This document shows positions 11,899 to 23,410 of a DNA stretch of 58,358 bases, piece by piece (the stretch's first letter is position 1; each line of letters starts with the position of its first letter). The DNA comes from Hypholoma sublateritium FD-334 SS-4 (Eukaryota; Basidiomycota; Agaricomycetes; Agaricales; Strophariaceae). The notes beneath the pieces were generated by a model. It saw nothing but the letters and a program-made list of their open reading frames with translations, was not told the DNA's origin and ran no database searches. The stretch covers positions 2,732 through 61,089 of the forward strand of contig KN817686.1 in the NCBI GenBank assembly GCA_000827495.1, in the 5' to 3' direction. Position numbers and translations under genes: made by a program.

Positions 11899-11974
11899 AT
11901 ATATCGCCTTTGTGTTTTATATACAATCTCCCGTTCATATATCGCCTTTGTGTTTTATATACAATCTCCCGTTC
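11899..11974. repeat. 38-bp tandem duplication
   Basis: Two consecutive 38-bp units (core ATCGCCTTTGTGTTTTATAT) lie about 140 bp downstream of gene B. They are AT-rich and look like simple replication slippage. Confidence 0.8.
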
Positions 11975-12000
11975 TATAATTAACACAAAGGAATGTGTCT

Positions 12001-12431
12001 TTACAACAAAGAAAATTGCAGTACAATCAAAGTAAAGACCATATAACCGTGAACGACTCTCTCCATACTTTCAAATATTTCCCCGCTTCCACCGCTGTAG
12101 TACACCAGCAAGCGTATCTCCCCACGGCCCTTCACGGCACAAGACATCATGGTGGCAATAGTACCCTCCACGCATTCCCCGCCCATCGCTACATTTATAT
12201 ACGTGGGAAATCGCCCAGGAGGAGACCGCACATCATCACCTTCGGCGCTGCCCGGCTTGGTATGCGCTACGCACCGCAGCGGACACGTCGAATTTTCAAT
12301 GATTGTGTTCAGTCTCTTCCTCGGCGACGCGCGTTATCCTTGTGCCTTCTATACATTTCATGCAGATCAATATGCACCACGCTACAGATTAAACAGTAAT
12401 GCTCCATAGGGAAGCGCTCAGTGGCGTACAT
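12001..12431 (-). pseudogene. Possible small gene or frameshifted relic
   Basis: On the minus strand an ATG at 12429-12431 opens a short frame with C-x2-C (HYCLICSVVHIDLHEMY). A second frame, offset by one base, carries an ordered stretch (RFPTYINVAMGGECVEGTI...) to a stop at 12001-12003. The two parts need a frameshift or an intron I could not place with good borders. Composition looks coding (balanced hydrophobic pattern, not repeat-skewed), but no family is recognised. It may equally be two chance frames. Confidence 0.25.
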
Positions 12432-15400
12432 GGTCAATATGTAATATTTATTAGGAATATCGTTACTCTATCCATTAATGCAGAGTATAAGCATCGCATG
12501 TACTCCTTAAAATTTATAGTGCGGCTTTGAAATAACTGAGCGATACTATATTATACACACCGCTGCGCGTCTCCCTTCGCGACATGTCTCTCGTCAGCTA
12601 TGCCTGACTATCTAGTGTCCATTTTCTAGCGTTCTCCCCTGGCGTGTCGCTCTCGTTGAGTCAGAATTGGTTCCAGGGCCAGGCTACTCGTTCATATCGC
12701 TCGGAGATATACACCCTGTCTACCACCACGACATGTTTAGCGTCTATCCGCGCGTCACACGTCGGTCGTGATCCGTCCTCATCTCCCTCTACCCACCGCG
12801 GTGCCACGGTACCTACCTAAACTTCTCCGTCACCTGGTTGAGGCGGGCGGAAGGGCGACAAACGCCTACATTCCAAAGCGCGGACACGAACAAGTGCACG
12901 GTTCTTCCACGCGGCCGGTTCGGCTGCATGCCTCATCAGCGATACGATGGGCAGTGTGCACTGTACCATAGCAGCGTGAGCGGATAAACGGGGCGCGGAC
13001 GAGACGCGGTGGGCTATAGACGGTCGTGTTAGTAAAGGTGAAAATTAGGGGTGCGGCGAGAGCGACCGCACCAGGAGCGCGTTGTTTATGCAATCGCAGA
13101 ATAGACGAGGGAAAGTGAAGTGACATACGTCATCGTATGACACAAGCACATTAGAGCGAGTAATTATACACGCGCAAATAGAAGGAATCGTGACGCACCA
13201 TATGGAAGGACAGCAGAACAAGGACAGACAAAGTGTATGTACGCCACACAGTTAGAACGCGAACGCGAAACGTATCGAAGGAAGGGTGACCAGCGCAGAT
13301 ACATTCCCGTGCATCAACAGTGTCAAACGGAACGGGCGCAGCGCGTGCAGCACGAGACACTGAACATGCATCCGCTCGTGTAGATGCTCTTTCCGCGCGG
13401 GAATGGATAGGCAGGCGAAGTGTTGAGTCGCAGGAACTGGGAAGAGATATACATCTCTCCTGCAGAATGAAAGCGCCCTGTTCGACGACGCCATCGCACG
13501 CTGAAACAGACAGCGGATGTCGCCACCCGCGGGCTGACCAGAAACGGAAATGAGCCAACCGCATCCATGGGATGAAGGGAACCCAACGCGGGCTCGTACG
13601 ATTCTCGCACGCTGCATGACCCTCTTGTCGCAGCTAACAGGCCTTGCACCACGACGCGCGGTGGAAACACTACGAGCTACCGAGGCAACCAATGAGTGTA
13701 CGCTGAGCGAGATGACCGCAATGCACGAGAAACGCAGAGAGCCGCAAGATAGGGATTAGCCACCTGATGAAGTACCGCGCTGCGCAGATAACGACGAGAG
13801 CGCACGGGAGACGCAGGTGCGAACATGCTGAGGGGACGACACATCGAAGGTGATGAAGTAGCGACACGGAAGCGAGGACCTGCGGCGCTAATTCATCAGC
13901 GCGAAATAAAAACGGAATATAGATGATACAGCAAGACAAAAAGACAGTATATCAACCACAAACGATGCATATCTGCGCGGAATCACAGAGGGAGTGCAGA
14001 GGAAAGGAAAAACAGAGGTGCTTGGTGCAGACTCACTCCCGCGAACCATACAAAGAAAATATGACCGGGCACGGCGCACGGAGTACCAGACACCACACAC
14101 GCACGCGCCGGGGTAATTCTCGATCTACGCGGGAGGACCGATACACGGCAAGATGGATCAAAAGGAGTAGATGAGGACACAGCGACGAAGGAATGCGGCC
14201 CATGTTCGGATGGGCCATCGCACGAAGCAAGGAAAGCGCGAAGGGCGAATCTGCAGATACCATGAGTAAGGGTCCAGTCTTCGTAGAATTACATAGGAAG
14301 CGTACCGCGCGGGTGCCGACGCGGCCACCGATTCGTCGACGTCGTTCAGGAGCACTGCTGGTAGGCGTCGAGGTATCCGCAGCGTTGCGGATGAAAATGC
14401 CACGACGCACCAAGGAAAGAGAGGGATCCGTCACGTATATCCCTTATCGGTGGTTTGTATGCCATGCTGGCCGTCCCGGAGCGTCCTTGGTTCACAGATG
14501 GCGCCGGATCACGATGAAGCGCGGTTAAAAGTGGGAGGCGCAGACGACGCGGAGAGCAGAGTGTAGACAGGCGGAAGAGAGCAGCGCAGTGGGAAGGGGT
14601 GGTGGGCTGTGGGGAAGAACCGAAAAGCGGAAACGAGCCAACGAAGCCTTGCGCACGGACCAGGTCCGGCCCGCTTCCATCGGCCCGACCCGCCGTCGAG
14701 GCGCGTACGCGTGCGCATAGGGCGGGGGCGTGCAGCCAACGAGGCGATGTAATTCCAGGGACAATTATAGGCGCATGCATAGAATTACGCGTATCCAAAT
14801 ATTTATTACAGCTTTCAAAGCCCAGAACACAGCGCAACACGTCATTCAAGCCACATTTACCTCGACATTGGATTTGGACCTGCAGATACAACTCCGCTTA
14901 TTTGCTCTCCTCCGATGCAACGCCCAATCGCCCCCCTTCAATTGCCGCCTCGGAATCAACATACGCAAAACCCTCCCCAACATCCCATCGATATACAAGA
15001 AGACCGCCGCCGCGCCCAGCTGCAGCCGCCCGTGCGTCGCGATTTTCTCAGCCATGTTCTTCGCGTTGAAGAACAATTTCTACGATTCCTGGCTGGGCTG
15101 CTTCAGCGGGTCATACACTCCAACGCAGGACCGATCGCAGACAGACTAGGCATGCGCATACATGAGGTGAGAGATGAGCGCGTGCACGCACAATACGCGC
15201 GGCCTACCCAAGACATGTATAATGCCACCGTAACCCGGTGCGACATTCGAAGTCTTCGGCACCGCAACGCGCGCGCACGGGTGTAAGGACATAGCCAGGT
15301 AGGCCGTGGTGGGATCGTACATGCTAGGCAGGGCCGAGTGAGAGGAGGAACAAGAGAGAGGCGACTACAGCGCTGGCGCGAAATACAGGAACGAGAATCG

Positions 15401-17299
15401 GCGCGAAGCGGACGAAGACCGAGCAGAGGAACGCGGAGCAGAGAGACGGTTATAAGATAACATTCAAGGACTAGGCGGACGAGGCAGGGCGCGACTCGCA
15501 CTGTAACCGTACGCTGACGACGCATAGACGCTGGAGACAAATCCACTCCCACTCCATCGTGGCCTAGTCGACACCGGGGGCAGCCTGCGCGGCGCCGGTG
15601 ACACCGCACGCGCGTGCGCTCGGACGTTAGTCAACGCTGCGTGGGTGGGGATATGCAGGGGATATGCGGGCAGCGGGCAAGGACATATTTTCTGCAGTGG
15701 GAAGGAGAGCGGAAGGTGGTCATGGCGCAGGTGTAAGAGGGAAGTGTACACGGGGTCGCGCACCGCGAGTGGGAGGCGTTGTGGGGACCTGGATAAAGCG
15801 TACAGCCGAAGATTCGGCGATGCAAGCGGCGGCGTCAGGCGAAAAGTAGATCGATGCAGGCCACTGGTGCGGAGACGCTCCTGTACGCAGTAATCCAACT
15901 CAGTATCCGGGCGTAGCGTGCGGTGCACTAAGTACTGCCAGCGTGCGCCCGGATATGGCGAGCGCATGCGGGAGCGGGTGTCCAGCGGCGCAGATCGGAA
16001 GAGATCGGGACTAGGGAAATCGTTGGTTCGTGTAGAGAAAGAGGGAAAGACGAAGGAGAGCCAGGAAAATAGATCATCTCGTGTGAGGAAGATCTTCGTT
16101 CGTATGGATTTCGTACCGTGCGACAGGGGACAGCGGACCTGCGGCCTGGCACGAGCGTCAGCATGCATTCTGGCGGAAATGGGAGACGTACGCACGAAAC
16201 ATGTCAGTGAGTCGAAAGTGAGGACGATATCAGATGGGTTACATCCAAAAAACTGCACGGGAGGAATCAGTGGGCGAGCAGTGCCAGCGCAAGGATAGCC
16301 GGAAGGCTCGACAAACCTATCGTGTAATGTGCTGGCCAACAAGGCACGTCCATACTGGTCGGTGAAGTAAAATGATCGCGATCACAGTGGGTTACGGTCT
16401 TCGACGCGAGGCAGTATAGAGGACTCAAGTAAGTATTCGGGCAACTTGGCAGCGGAGTAATGACGTGCACAGCCATCGGTAGATGCCGAAAAGCGCGTGG
16501 TGCTCGGCTCGTGGCATCGCGGCTGGCGGCAGCAAGAGCCTGTATATTCTAAATAATTCCTGTAGTCCATTGAGACGGTTTGTGGGTACTTATTCATTAA
16601 CTGGACGATAACAAATAAAAACCGCCTGAGATTAATACAGCAGCTCCCGCGCTCCCAGCAAAGCCGTGGACGATGAGCGATCAATGAGGCCTTGAGGACG
16701 CATCGCGACGATACCGCGTACACCCAGACTCTTCAGCACTGCGTGATACGCGCGCGAGATTGGACTAATAAATTCGGCCGCCCCAGCAGTACATGGCCAG
16801 ACAGAGGCGCGCGGGCGAACGCTAGAAAAGGGATATTAAGCCAAAAGAACGCGTTATGAACGCACACAATAAGTGTGTCAGCCCCAGGTGGGCGTAATGC
16901 ATGTAGAAGTCGATATTGTAGGCAACATACAAACGTAGAGTAATTTATAGCATGTAGAGCTGCAATTTAATCATGCGGAGAGACGACGTGCCAACAATGT
17001 CGGAAATTGGATACCTTTGTCCGATATCTTCAGGTAGAGGGATGCTCAAAGCAGAAGGTGTAGAGCATGTCATAAGTATCCAGTTCTCTCTGGTAATTGA
17101 GCATGTTCTGATTTCTCTGCATCACCCCCGCTCGAAGTTCGCGTACACTCTGTACCCCGATACACACAAACACATTCAGTTGTATTCCGCTATTCTACCA
17201 TTCGCGGTGTCTGGTTTTCAAGTGTCACCACAGTCTCGTCCGAGCCAAGAGTCTCCATGATTCCCGACTGTGGTCTCAACTCGCGTTTAATGAAACTCA
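12432..17299. repeat. Long gene-poor, skewed repeat region
   Basis: About 4.9 kb, mostly GC-rich and AG-skewed on the plus strand (12.7-16.3 kb), with frames open on both strands from composition alone. Shared phrases with the blocks at 2.8 and 8.9 kb (TACGCGGGAGG-type, GCGGAGCAGAGAGACGG-type) suggest old dispersed repeats. One short candidate exon (14915-15166) is listed separately. 16.3-17.3 kb is ordinary intergenic sequence leading to the promoter of gene C. Confidence 0.35.
14915..15166 (+). CDS. Weak candidate exon, unknown protein
   Basis: An ATG-started frame of 84 codons ending at a good donor (GAG|GTGAGA). It contains an amphipathic helix-like stretch (RDFLSHVLRVEEQFLRFLAG). No second exon with matching phase could be found before the repeat resumes. 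It could be the 5' end of a gene broken by the repeat, or chance. Confidence 0.2.
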
Positions 17300-17410
17300 A
17301 TAAGCGTGGCCGGAAAAGTGGCCTCGGGAGTACTTAGTACGGCACATGTAATCTGAGGTGGCGAGTATTGGTGGCATTTTCTTCGTGGAATTCCTCACGG
17401 CATATAATGT
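17300..17410 (+). promoter_or_regulatory. Alpha-family promoter of split gene C
   Basis: Two GGCC boxes (GTGGCCGGAAAAGTGGCCTC, about 17306-17326), a TTGGTGGCA motif near 17370, then GTGGAA in the GTGGCA position and TATAAT at 17403-17408, offset 18 bp. The layout is that of genes A and B. It now drives at most a truncated product because of the retrotransposon 230 bp further on. Confidence 0.5.
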
Positions 17411-17528
17411 GCATTGGATGATTGAGGACTTTTATCTACAAACCATACGACACACTCATAACTATCAAGCTTCAGCCTTTCTCGTCGCCAATAGAACTTT
17501 CAAAGTGTTATCAGATAATCCCTCTGGA

Positions 17529-17639
17529 ATGTCCAATAACACTCCCAGTGAACGCGGGCAGCCCCCATCTTCCGATGGTCGGACTACCCCACCACTACGT
17601 TTCCTTCATACCTTCCATATGGCATGAGTATAAACCAGC
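17529..17639 (+). pseudogene. Severed 5' end of alpha-family gene C
   Basis: An ATG at 17529 begins an N-terminus (SNNTPSERGQPPSSDGR) that aligns with NNTPSRGQALPKPSDAG of protein B, in the right place behind an alpha-type promoter. Coding stops at the left end of the retrotransposon (17639). The frame that joins without a break to the 3' half after removal of the element and one target copy is offset from this ATG frame, and the ATG frame meets TGA just before the junction. So the gene also carries a frameshift, or used a different start. Confidence 0.6.
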
Positions 17640-18446
17640 TGTAGTGACGGGGACTCCGGTGGACAGGGAGAGGTTGTCGGGGGTGCGAGTTTCCGAGCGC
17701 GAACGTCAAGGAAGGGTGCCTGTGTAGTTTACCAAGAAATGCGAACGGTTTAGTTGGCGCGAGGAAATAAAACTTAAAAATANCGTAGCGTGCGAATATG
17801 ACTTCTCGAAGCGTCGCNCTGCTTGTCAAAAGCGGCGGGTTCTGGCGGTGAGGGGAGACCGACAGGAAGGAGGGAGTGGGCTATAAATTCACTGCTGTAG
17901 GTAATTTTTTACATGGCTTTTTATACTACGAAGAAATGGGCTTGGTGCCCAGGAAGTTGGTGACTAACTAAAGGACGAAATAAAACAGGAACGAGTGGGG
18001 GAAGGGTGAGGAATGCGAGAGAAGGGCGATGAGCGGCGTCGTGCGCGTGCCAAGATGACTTTTGGGTGAGCGGGCGAGGGATACGGCTGAGGCGCACGCG
18101 AGCATAATTAAATGCTCGGCTGATCGGCGTGCCGGTGTCGCGTACCGAGGCGCTTAGGCGACATCTCGTCGTCCCGCTCCGAGAAATGCTGCGTCTTGGT
18201 ACTTTTGGCTGGATAGTGCGATTTCCGGGGGTCGAAGGCGTGCTTCGGAGGGCGAACGTGCGTGGAGGATGGGCGCGGCGAGTGCGAGGTCGCGGAGATG
18301 TGGCGGGCGTCCTCTAAAAATAGGGCGGGCGCTTGATTGCGGCGCGCGTGAGACGGCGTGTCTGAGGGCGTGTCTGGGAGCGTGTCTGAGGGGCGTGTCT
18401 GTGGTGCGTCGGGCGTTCCGTGCGCAAGGAATATTAATTCCTTACA
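17640..18446 (-). repeat. 3' LTR (807 bp)
   Basis: Direct repeat of 26052-26858; minus-strand sense starts TGTAAGGAATTAATATTCC and ends with TG/CA borders. It carries two ambiguous bases (17783, 17818) at the same relative places as its partner. Confidence 0.95.
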
Positions 18447-18521
18447 ACAGGGGGGGGGATTTAATTTTGACGTCCCCGTCAAACCACTAACATATCCAAA
18501 TTTGTCGTGGCGAGAACCAAA

Positions 18522-19306
18522 ATGCCTGAACAGCGATACATTTTACGGGACAACGGGGTATGGCGCCTCGTGCGGATGCGACAGCCAGTGTGGGACCGTC
18601 TGGAGGTGCTAATGGGGATGTACTACCAAGACGCGCGAGAGGAGTTGCTGGAGGCGGCGGGCGGGGAGAGTCCGTATGCNCGGTTTGTGACGGCCATGGT
18701 GCGTGGATTGTAGCAGATCGGACNGCGNGAGTTGGTACTGATGGACGTCTACAGGATACGTTCCAGCTCNCGCAGGACATGGCGAGCACGTTCGGAGTAG
18801 ANACNGCCCTCGACGTTTACGACACCTTCGTCGTAGAGATGGCAGTCCGGCATTCGAGCCGGCGGGCACTGCTTGGGGCACTTCATNCNGAGGCGGTACA
18901 GCTGTTNACTGAAATTGTGACGCCCCAGGAACGGCGGGCACTCGGCGATCCGTTTGACGTGGCTAGCCCAACAAATCTCGTATGGGCGATAGGCGACCGG
19001 CCGGTGAATCCACTTGGACGGCGCATGGCGTGGGTCGATCAATTGCACTTCGCGGAGGAAGCTGCGGGCATGTTCGCACTGCCGGTCTTCGGGGCACAGC
19101 CTGGTGATCTTGGCGCAGTTGTTGACATGAACGAGCCGGAGGAGATGGACAGCTCGGAGGAGGAGGACGGCGAGGTCGAGGAGGAAGGGGGCGTTGGCGA
19201 GGAGCACGGGGGGCCGGGCCAGTCGGCGGGCCGGGCTATTCTTGTTGACGGCAGCGAGGACGGCGAAATTGTGGAGGACGCGGCAGACGGGCAGATGCTC
19301 GAGTGA
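18522..19306 (+). CDS. Antisense accessory protein of the retrotransposon
   Basis: Lies on the strand opposite gag-pol, between the end of pol and the 3' LTR. Exon 1 is 18522-18698 (59 codons) and exon 2 is 18755-19306. The 56-bp intron has a GTGCGT donor and CTACAG acceptor, phase 0; unspliced, the first frame ends at a TAG inside the intron. The product is 242 aa: an N-terminal MPEQRYILRDNGVWRLVR, a helical middle (ALDVYDTFVVEMAVRHSSRRALL), a conserved-looking FDVASPTNLVWAIGDRPV block, and an acidic tail (EEMDSSEEEDGEVEEE). No enzyme motif is seen. The intron argues for transcription from its own plus-strand promoter, since a spliced sense genome could not keep an antisense intron under selection otherwise. 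The role is unknown. Several residues are ambiguous because of N's. Confidence 0.65.
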
Positions 19307-19447
19307 AGAGGGGAAATGATATGTAAATTTTTTGCGTACGAGTGTAACATGATCTAAAAATATGGGGTGTAAAAGAAACGAGGCGAGGCAAATGGAGTAA
19401 TATGTCAGAAGTATATAGCGGGAGAAAAATAGATTGTGCAGTTATAT

Positions 19448-22400
19448 CTACAGAGAGGCTGGCGGCTCCATAGTGGCGGCGTCGAGTTCGTCTGGAGACA
19501 GCCCAGTGATTGAAGTCACGGGCACTGCTTTTAGGTCGCGAGGAGCGTAGGGGAGGAGGCGCGATGCGCCGAAACGCAGGCGGGAGATGGCGCCGTTGAG
19601 CTCGGCGAGGATGTAGCTGCCGCCTTCGGTGCGGCGGACGACGAACATGGGACCTAGGTATCGAGGCCGGTGCTTGGACATGTCCTTGTCGGCGCGCGAG
19701 TTGCGTACAAGGACGAGGGCGCCGGGCTGGAAATTGAAGTCGATTATACTCGACGCGTGTGTTTTCTCAAATCGGCGGACAGCGTCCCAACATGCCTTGA
19801 GGACCTGGTCGTGGACGCGAGCGAGGTCTTGTGGCCGCTTCTGGAGCATGATGGCGCGTGCCGCGATGAGATCCTCGGTGGAGATGCGCTTGCTGAACGA
19901 CGGGGCGAGGTAAGTTCCCTCGGCGAGGTCNAAGGGAAGGACGGGTTCGAGGGCGTGAGCGACATGGTATGGGCTCATGCCCGTGGATTTTTGGATGGTG
20001 ACGCGTTCGGCCCAGAAGACAGACTCGAAAACGTCGGGCCAGTCATCGGGCTTGCCATCCGTGGCTTTGAGAAGGGACTCGCGCACGTCNTAGTGCTTGC
20101 GTTCGATGGGACCTTGGGCCTGTGAGTTGTATGGAGAAATGCGGATATGGTGGATGTGGTAACGCTTAGCGAGGAGCTTGACAGCCGCGATGTACTGCGG
20201 CGCGTTGTCTGTCACGAATTCTTCGACGGGGCCGTAGCGGCACAGAATGCGTTCCCAGAGGAACATGGCGATGGTCTCCGTGTTCTCGTTACNAAGTTTC
20301 TGGCCCTCGGGGTACGAGCTGAGCGAGCACCGCGCGTGGATGCCGTAGCGGAAGCCCTTCGACGCGGGCATAAGAAACGTGTCGATGTACCACTTCCGGA
20401 AGAGNGGCATGGGCGGAGGGACTGTCGGAGGGATCGAAATGNGCTGTGTGAGACGCAGCTGNCACTCNTGGCAAGTCTTGATGAACCATTTGACGTCTGC
20501 ATCGAGCGACGGCCACCAGAAGCGCTCGAGCAGCCGCAGCCGTACCGTGAAGATGCCTTTGTGGCCGAGGTCTTCGTGTGCTTGAACAAGGAGTGTGAAG
20601 CGGCGGGGGATGGGGATGACGAGCTTGTGGCGGCCACTGTGATGTCGGCGCCAGAGCTGCTCATCGAGGACGAAGAAGTCGGACGCGCAGCGGATGAATT
20701 TCGTAGTGGCGAGTGCGTGCTCGGTGTCGTCAGAGAGGCGAGTGATGGTGATTGGGAGCGTCAGGGAGTCGTGGTAGGTGCGGACGTGAATGAGCTCATT
20801 GTCGCGTAATTTTGCTTTTGTGCTGCGGGGAATGGCAACCGGTGACTCCGCGAGAGACGTGGCGAAGACGGAGGGCGAGATGATGGAGTTGTGGGTGCCT
20901 GAGCGAGGTTGCCGCATATAGACATTGGAAATGATGGGCGCTTGTTGGTCTTGGAGCACAGGTGGAAGGGCGTCGTTGAGGAGCACGACGGCGAAGGAGT
21001 ACGCGTGGTCAATCCAGTCGTCCTGGTCGTCGATAATGTCAGGGTCCTCGGGTGCGCGGGGCCGTCGTGAGAGTCCATCGGCAGACGTGTGATCCTTCCC
21101 GGGAACGTGGCGCAGCGTGAAGTCAAAGAGGAGAATGCCCGCGATCCAACGATTGATGGTCGCGTTGGGCTGGATATCGGGGTTGTTAATCATACCTTTG
21201 ATGTATTTTGCGTCGACCTCAACAATGAGTTTGCGTGCGCCGATGACGTACGAGCGCATAGCCTTGAGCGCGCGGAAAAGGCCATAGAGTTCTATTTTTG
21301 CCTGTGAGTACCGTTGCTCGCGCTCATTCCATGTAATGGAGCCAAAGCGAGCTGGATACCGTTTCTTGTCGTTGCCAATTTGTGAGAGAATATACCCGAT
21401 GGCCATCCACGAGGAATCGACCGCAAGGATAACTTCATTGGGAGAGGCGTAGTTGATTGCGCGGATGGCGGGCATGGTGAGGGCGAGATGTTTGAGCGTC
21501 TCCATGGCGAGGAGGTGTTCATCCGTGAAGGCGAAATCGACGTCCTTTCGTGTGAGGTTCACGAGTGGCTTCATGTGTGTAGCGTAGTCCTTGATAAACA
21601 TGCGTATGGTACCAAGCGTACCCAGGAAACCGCGTACTTCCGTGAGCGATTTACAGGGCGGCCAGTCTCGTATGACTTGCAGGCGCGACTCGTCCACTGT
21701 TCGCCCGTCATAGGTGCAGCGGTGTCCAACTACGAGTGCCGTAGGCGCGCAGAACGTCGACTTGTGGCCTGAGAACGTGCCGCCGGCGTGCTTGATCCGC
21801 TGTACGATGCGGTTGACGTTATTGAGGTGTTCCCAGACAAAGCGCCGGATGCCGTGGTTCTCGGGGATAGTTTCGAAGCCGCTGTTGGGAAGTTCGTAGC
21901 GTGTTGGGGGTCCTTTAANGGGAACATCATCGACGAAGGGGATGGTGAACTCCGGTATCTCGGCTTGAAGAAGATAGGTGATGTCGCCATGTTGGATTTG
22001 CATCGAGTTCGTGTATCCCATAGGAATTGAGGTGAGTCAGAGCGTACCTAGAGGCGTCTGAAACGTAGTGAGGTCCCGCGAGATCTGCGCAAGCTTTCGT
22101 TGATCAAAACCGACGAATAAATCAAACATGCCATAGCAGCCGCGGCCACCAAACGATTCGGCATATTCTTCAACTTTGGGTCGGAGTCCGGCATCCTTGA
22201 TTGAAACAGCGTTGAGTGGCTGGAGGTCGTGCACAATGCGCAGCGATTTCCCGTCTTTCTTGAGGACGCAGAACCAACGAGAGCGATATGATGATGATGA
22301 GTGCTGATATATACCCGAGGCTAATTTTGCTTTGATGATTTCTATAACGCGGTCGTAGATTCCTGGGGGAATGGGAATGTTTCGTAGTGCCCAGGGAATG

Positions 22401-23410
22401 TGCTCAATAGTAGGAATGACCACGTCGTCAAAATATTCCGTAGAAAACTGCCCCTTCTCGGATTCGTCCCATGCGAAGCCTTCCTCGTGTGCGTTGATGA
22501 TGTGGTGGACAAGTTTCTCTTCGTCGGGCAGCAGGAAACCGTCCGGGTTGACATTCATGGCGTCCTTGCGCTCGCTCGTGTAGCGGTGGCCTGGTGAAAA
22601 CTCGGGCGGGTGGTGCGGAAGCGTGGGGAGGTCTGCAAGGGGGTCAGANGGCGTGCGNCGTTCAATACGGAANTGTTCTGGGAGCGTCGTAGCTACGGGC
22701 TTGACANGGTTCTCAACCTTCTTGTANGCGAGAATTTCGGCTGNTGTTGCCGGNCGTGAGGGCGTGCAAGGAGGAGAGGTGGCGGAGAATGAGAAGGTTT
22801 CGACGGTGGGTTCAGGAGGTAAATTGCTCGTGGCATGCGGAGTTGTCTTCAGCTCGTACTTGAGCGTGTCAACCGAGTGTCCAGACCACGTAAANTCCAT
22901 CGTTTCCGTGCCGTGTTCCTTGGAATCGAGGGTGAACGAGAAATTTGAGAGGGACGCATAATCGGCGTCGGTGAAGGGCGTGTCGGGTGGATAACGGATA
23001 GATTCGAATGGCGGATTGGGCGGAGATGGCGGTGCTTCTTCCGCNGGGNTGGATGGCCTAGAAGGTGGNGCTTCTTTTTGGGGTGCGTCAGGCGCAGCCG
23101 CCTCGTCGGGTGTCGAGTCGTCTGGCACGNGGCTTTTTGAGGAGTGCGTGTCACNGCTCATGGGTCGTTTGTAGATGCGGGACGGCGAGAGAGAACGGCG
23201 AGAGAGGAAACGGGGGCGAGGAATATGCGCATGTAGAGATGGAGNGCGATCTGGAAAAGAAAGAGAAAGTGAGTAAGGTAGATAAGGGGCTGAAAGAGTC
23301 GCGGGTCGTTCGGAAGGAAAACGTGGAGCTGTCTGAAGAGAAAAACACGAGACGCTGGGGCGTGAGGCCGGCGGGCGCCTATATCCNCCATCCTGCGCCT
23401 CTAGGCACAA
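19448..23410 (-). pseudogene. Retrotransposon pol (RT-RNase H-integrase) with in-frame TGA
   Basis: One continuous minus-strand frame from 23410 to 19448, broken by TGA at 22037-22039. The order is an N-terminal Pro-rich linker, RT (LKKDGKSLRIVHDLQPLN; catalytic FVDD in IPFVDDVP), RNase H (ILAVDSSW, KIELYGL, VEVDAKY), integrase zinc domain (HEDLGHKG...C-x2-C, partly N), integrase core (WYIDTF, FVTDNAPQY, E in GPIERKH), and a GPY/F-like module (RYLGPMFVVRR); no chromodomain is seen. The stop lies in RT between GTL and LTSIPMGYTN, where the family has Arg, so CGA to TGA (a C-to-T transition) is the simplest cause. This copy should not make full-length Pol unless the stop is a consensus error in a multi-copy repeat. 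Confidence 0.85.

Noticed and set aside
15464..16342. 292-codon open frame on the minus strand
   Set aside because: Arises from the AG-skewed plus strand giving stop-poor Ser/Pro/Arg frames; no motif.
18447..18470. Polypurine tract next to the 3' LTR
   Set aside because: The purine run is on the plus strand, opposite to the gag-pol coding strand, so it is not a normal tract.
20147..20809. Plus-strand frames inside the pol region
   Set aside because: Mirror frames of the GC-rich pol gene; RT, RNase H and integrase motifs read only on the minus strand.
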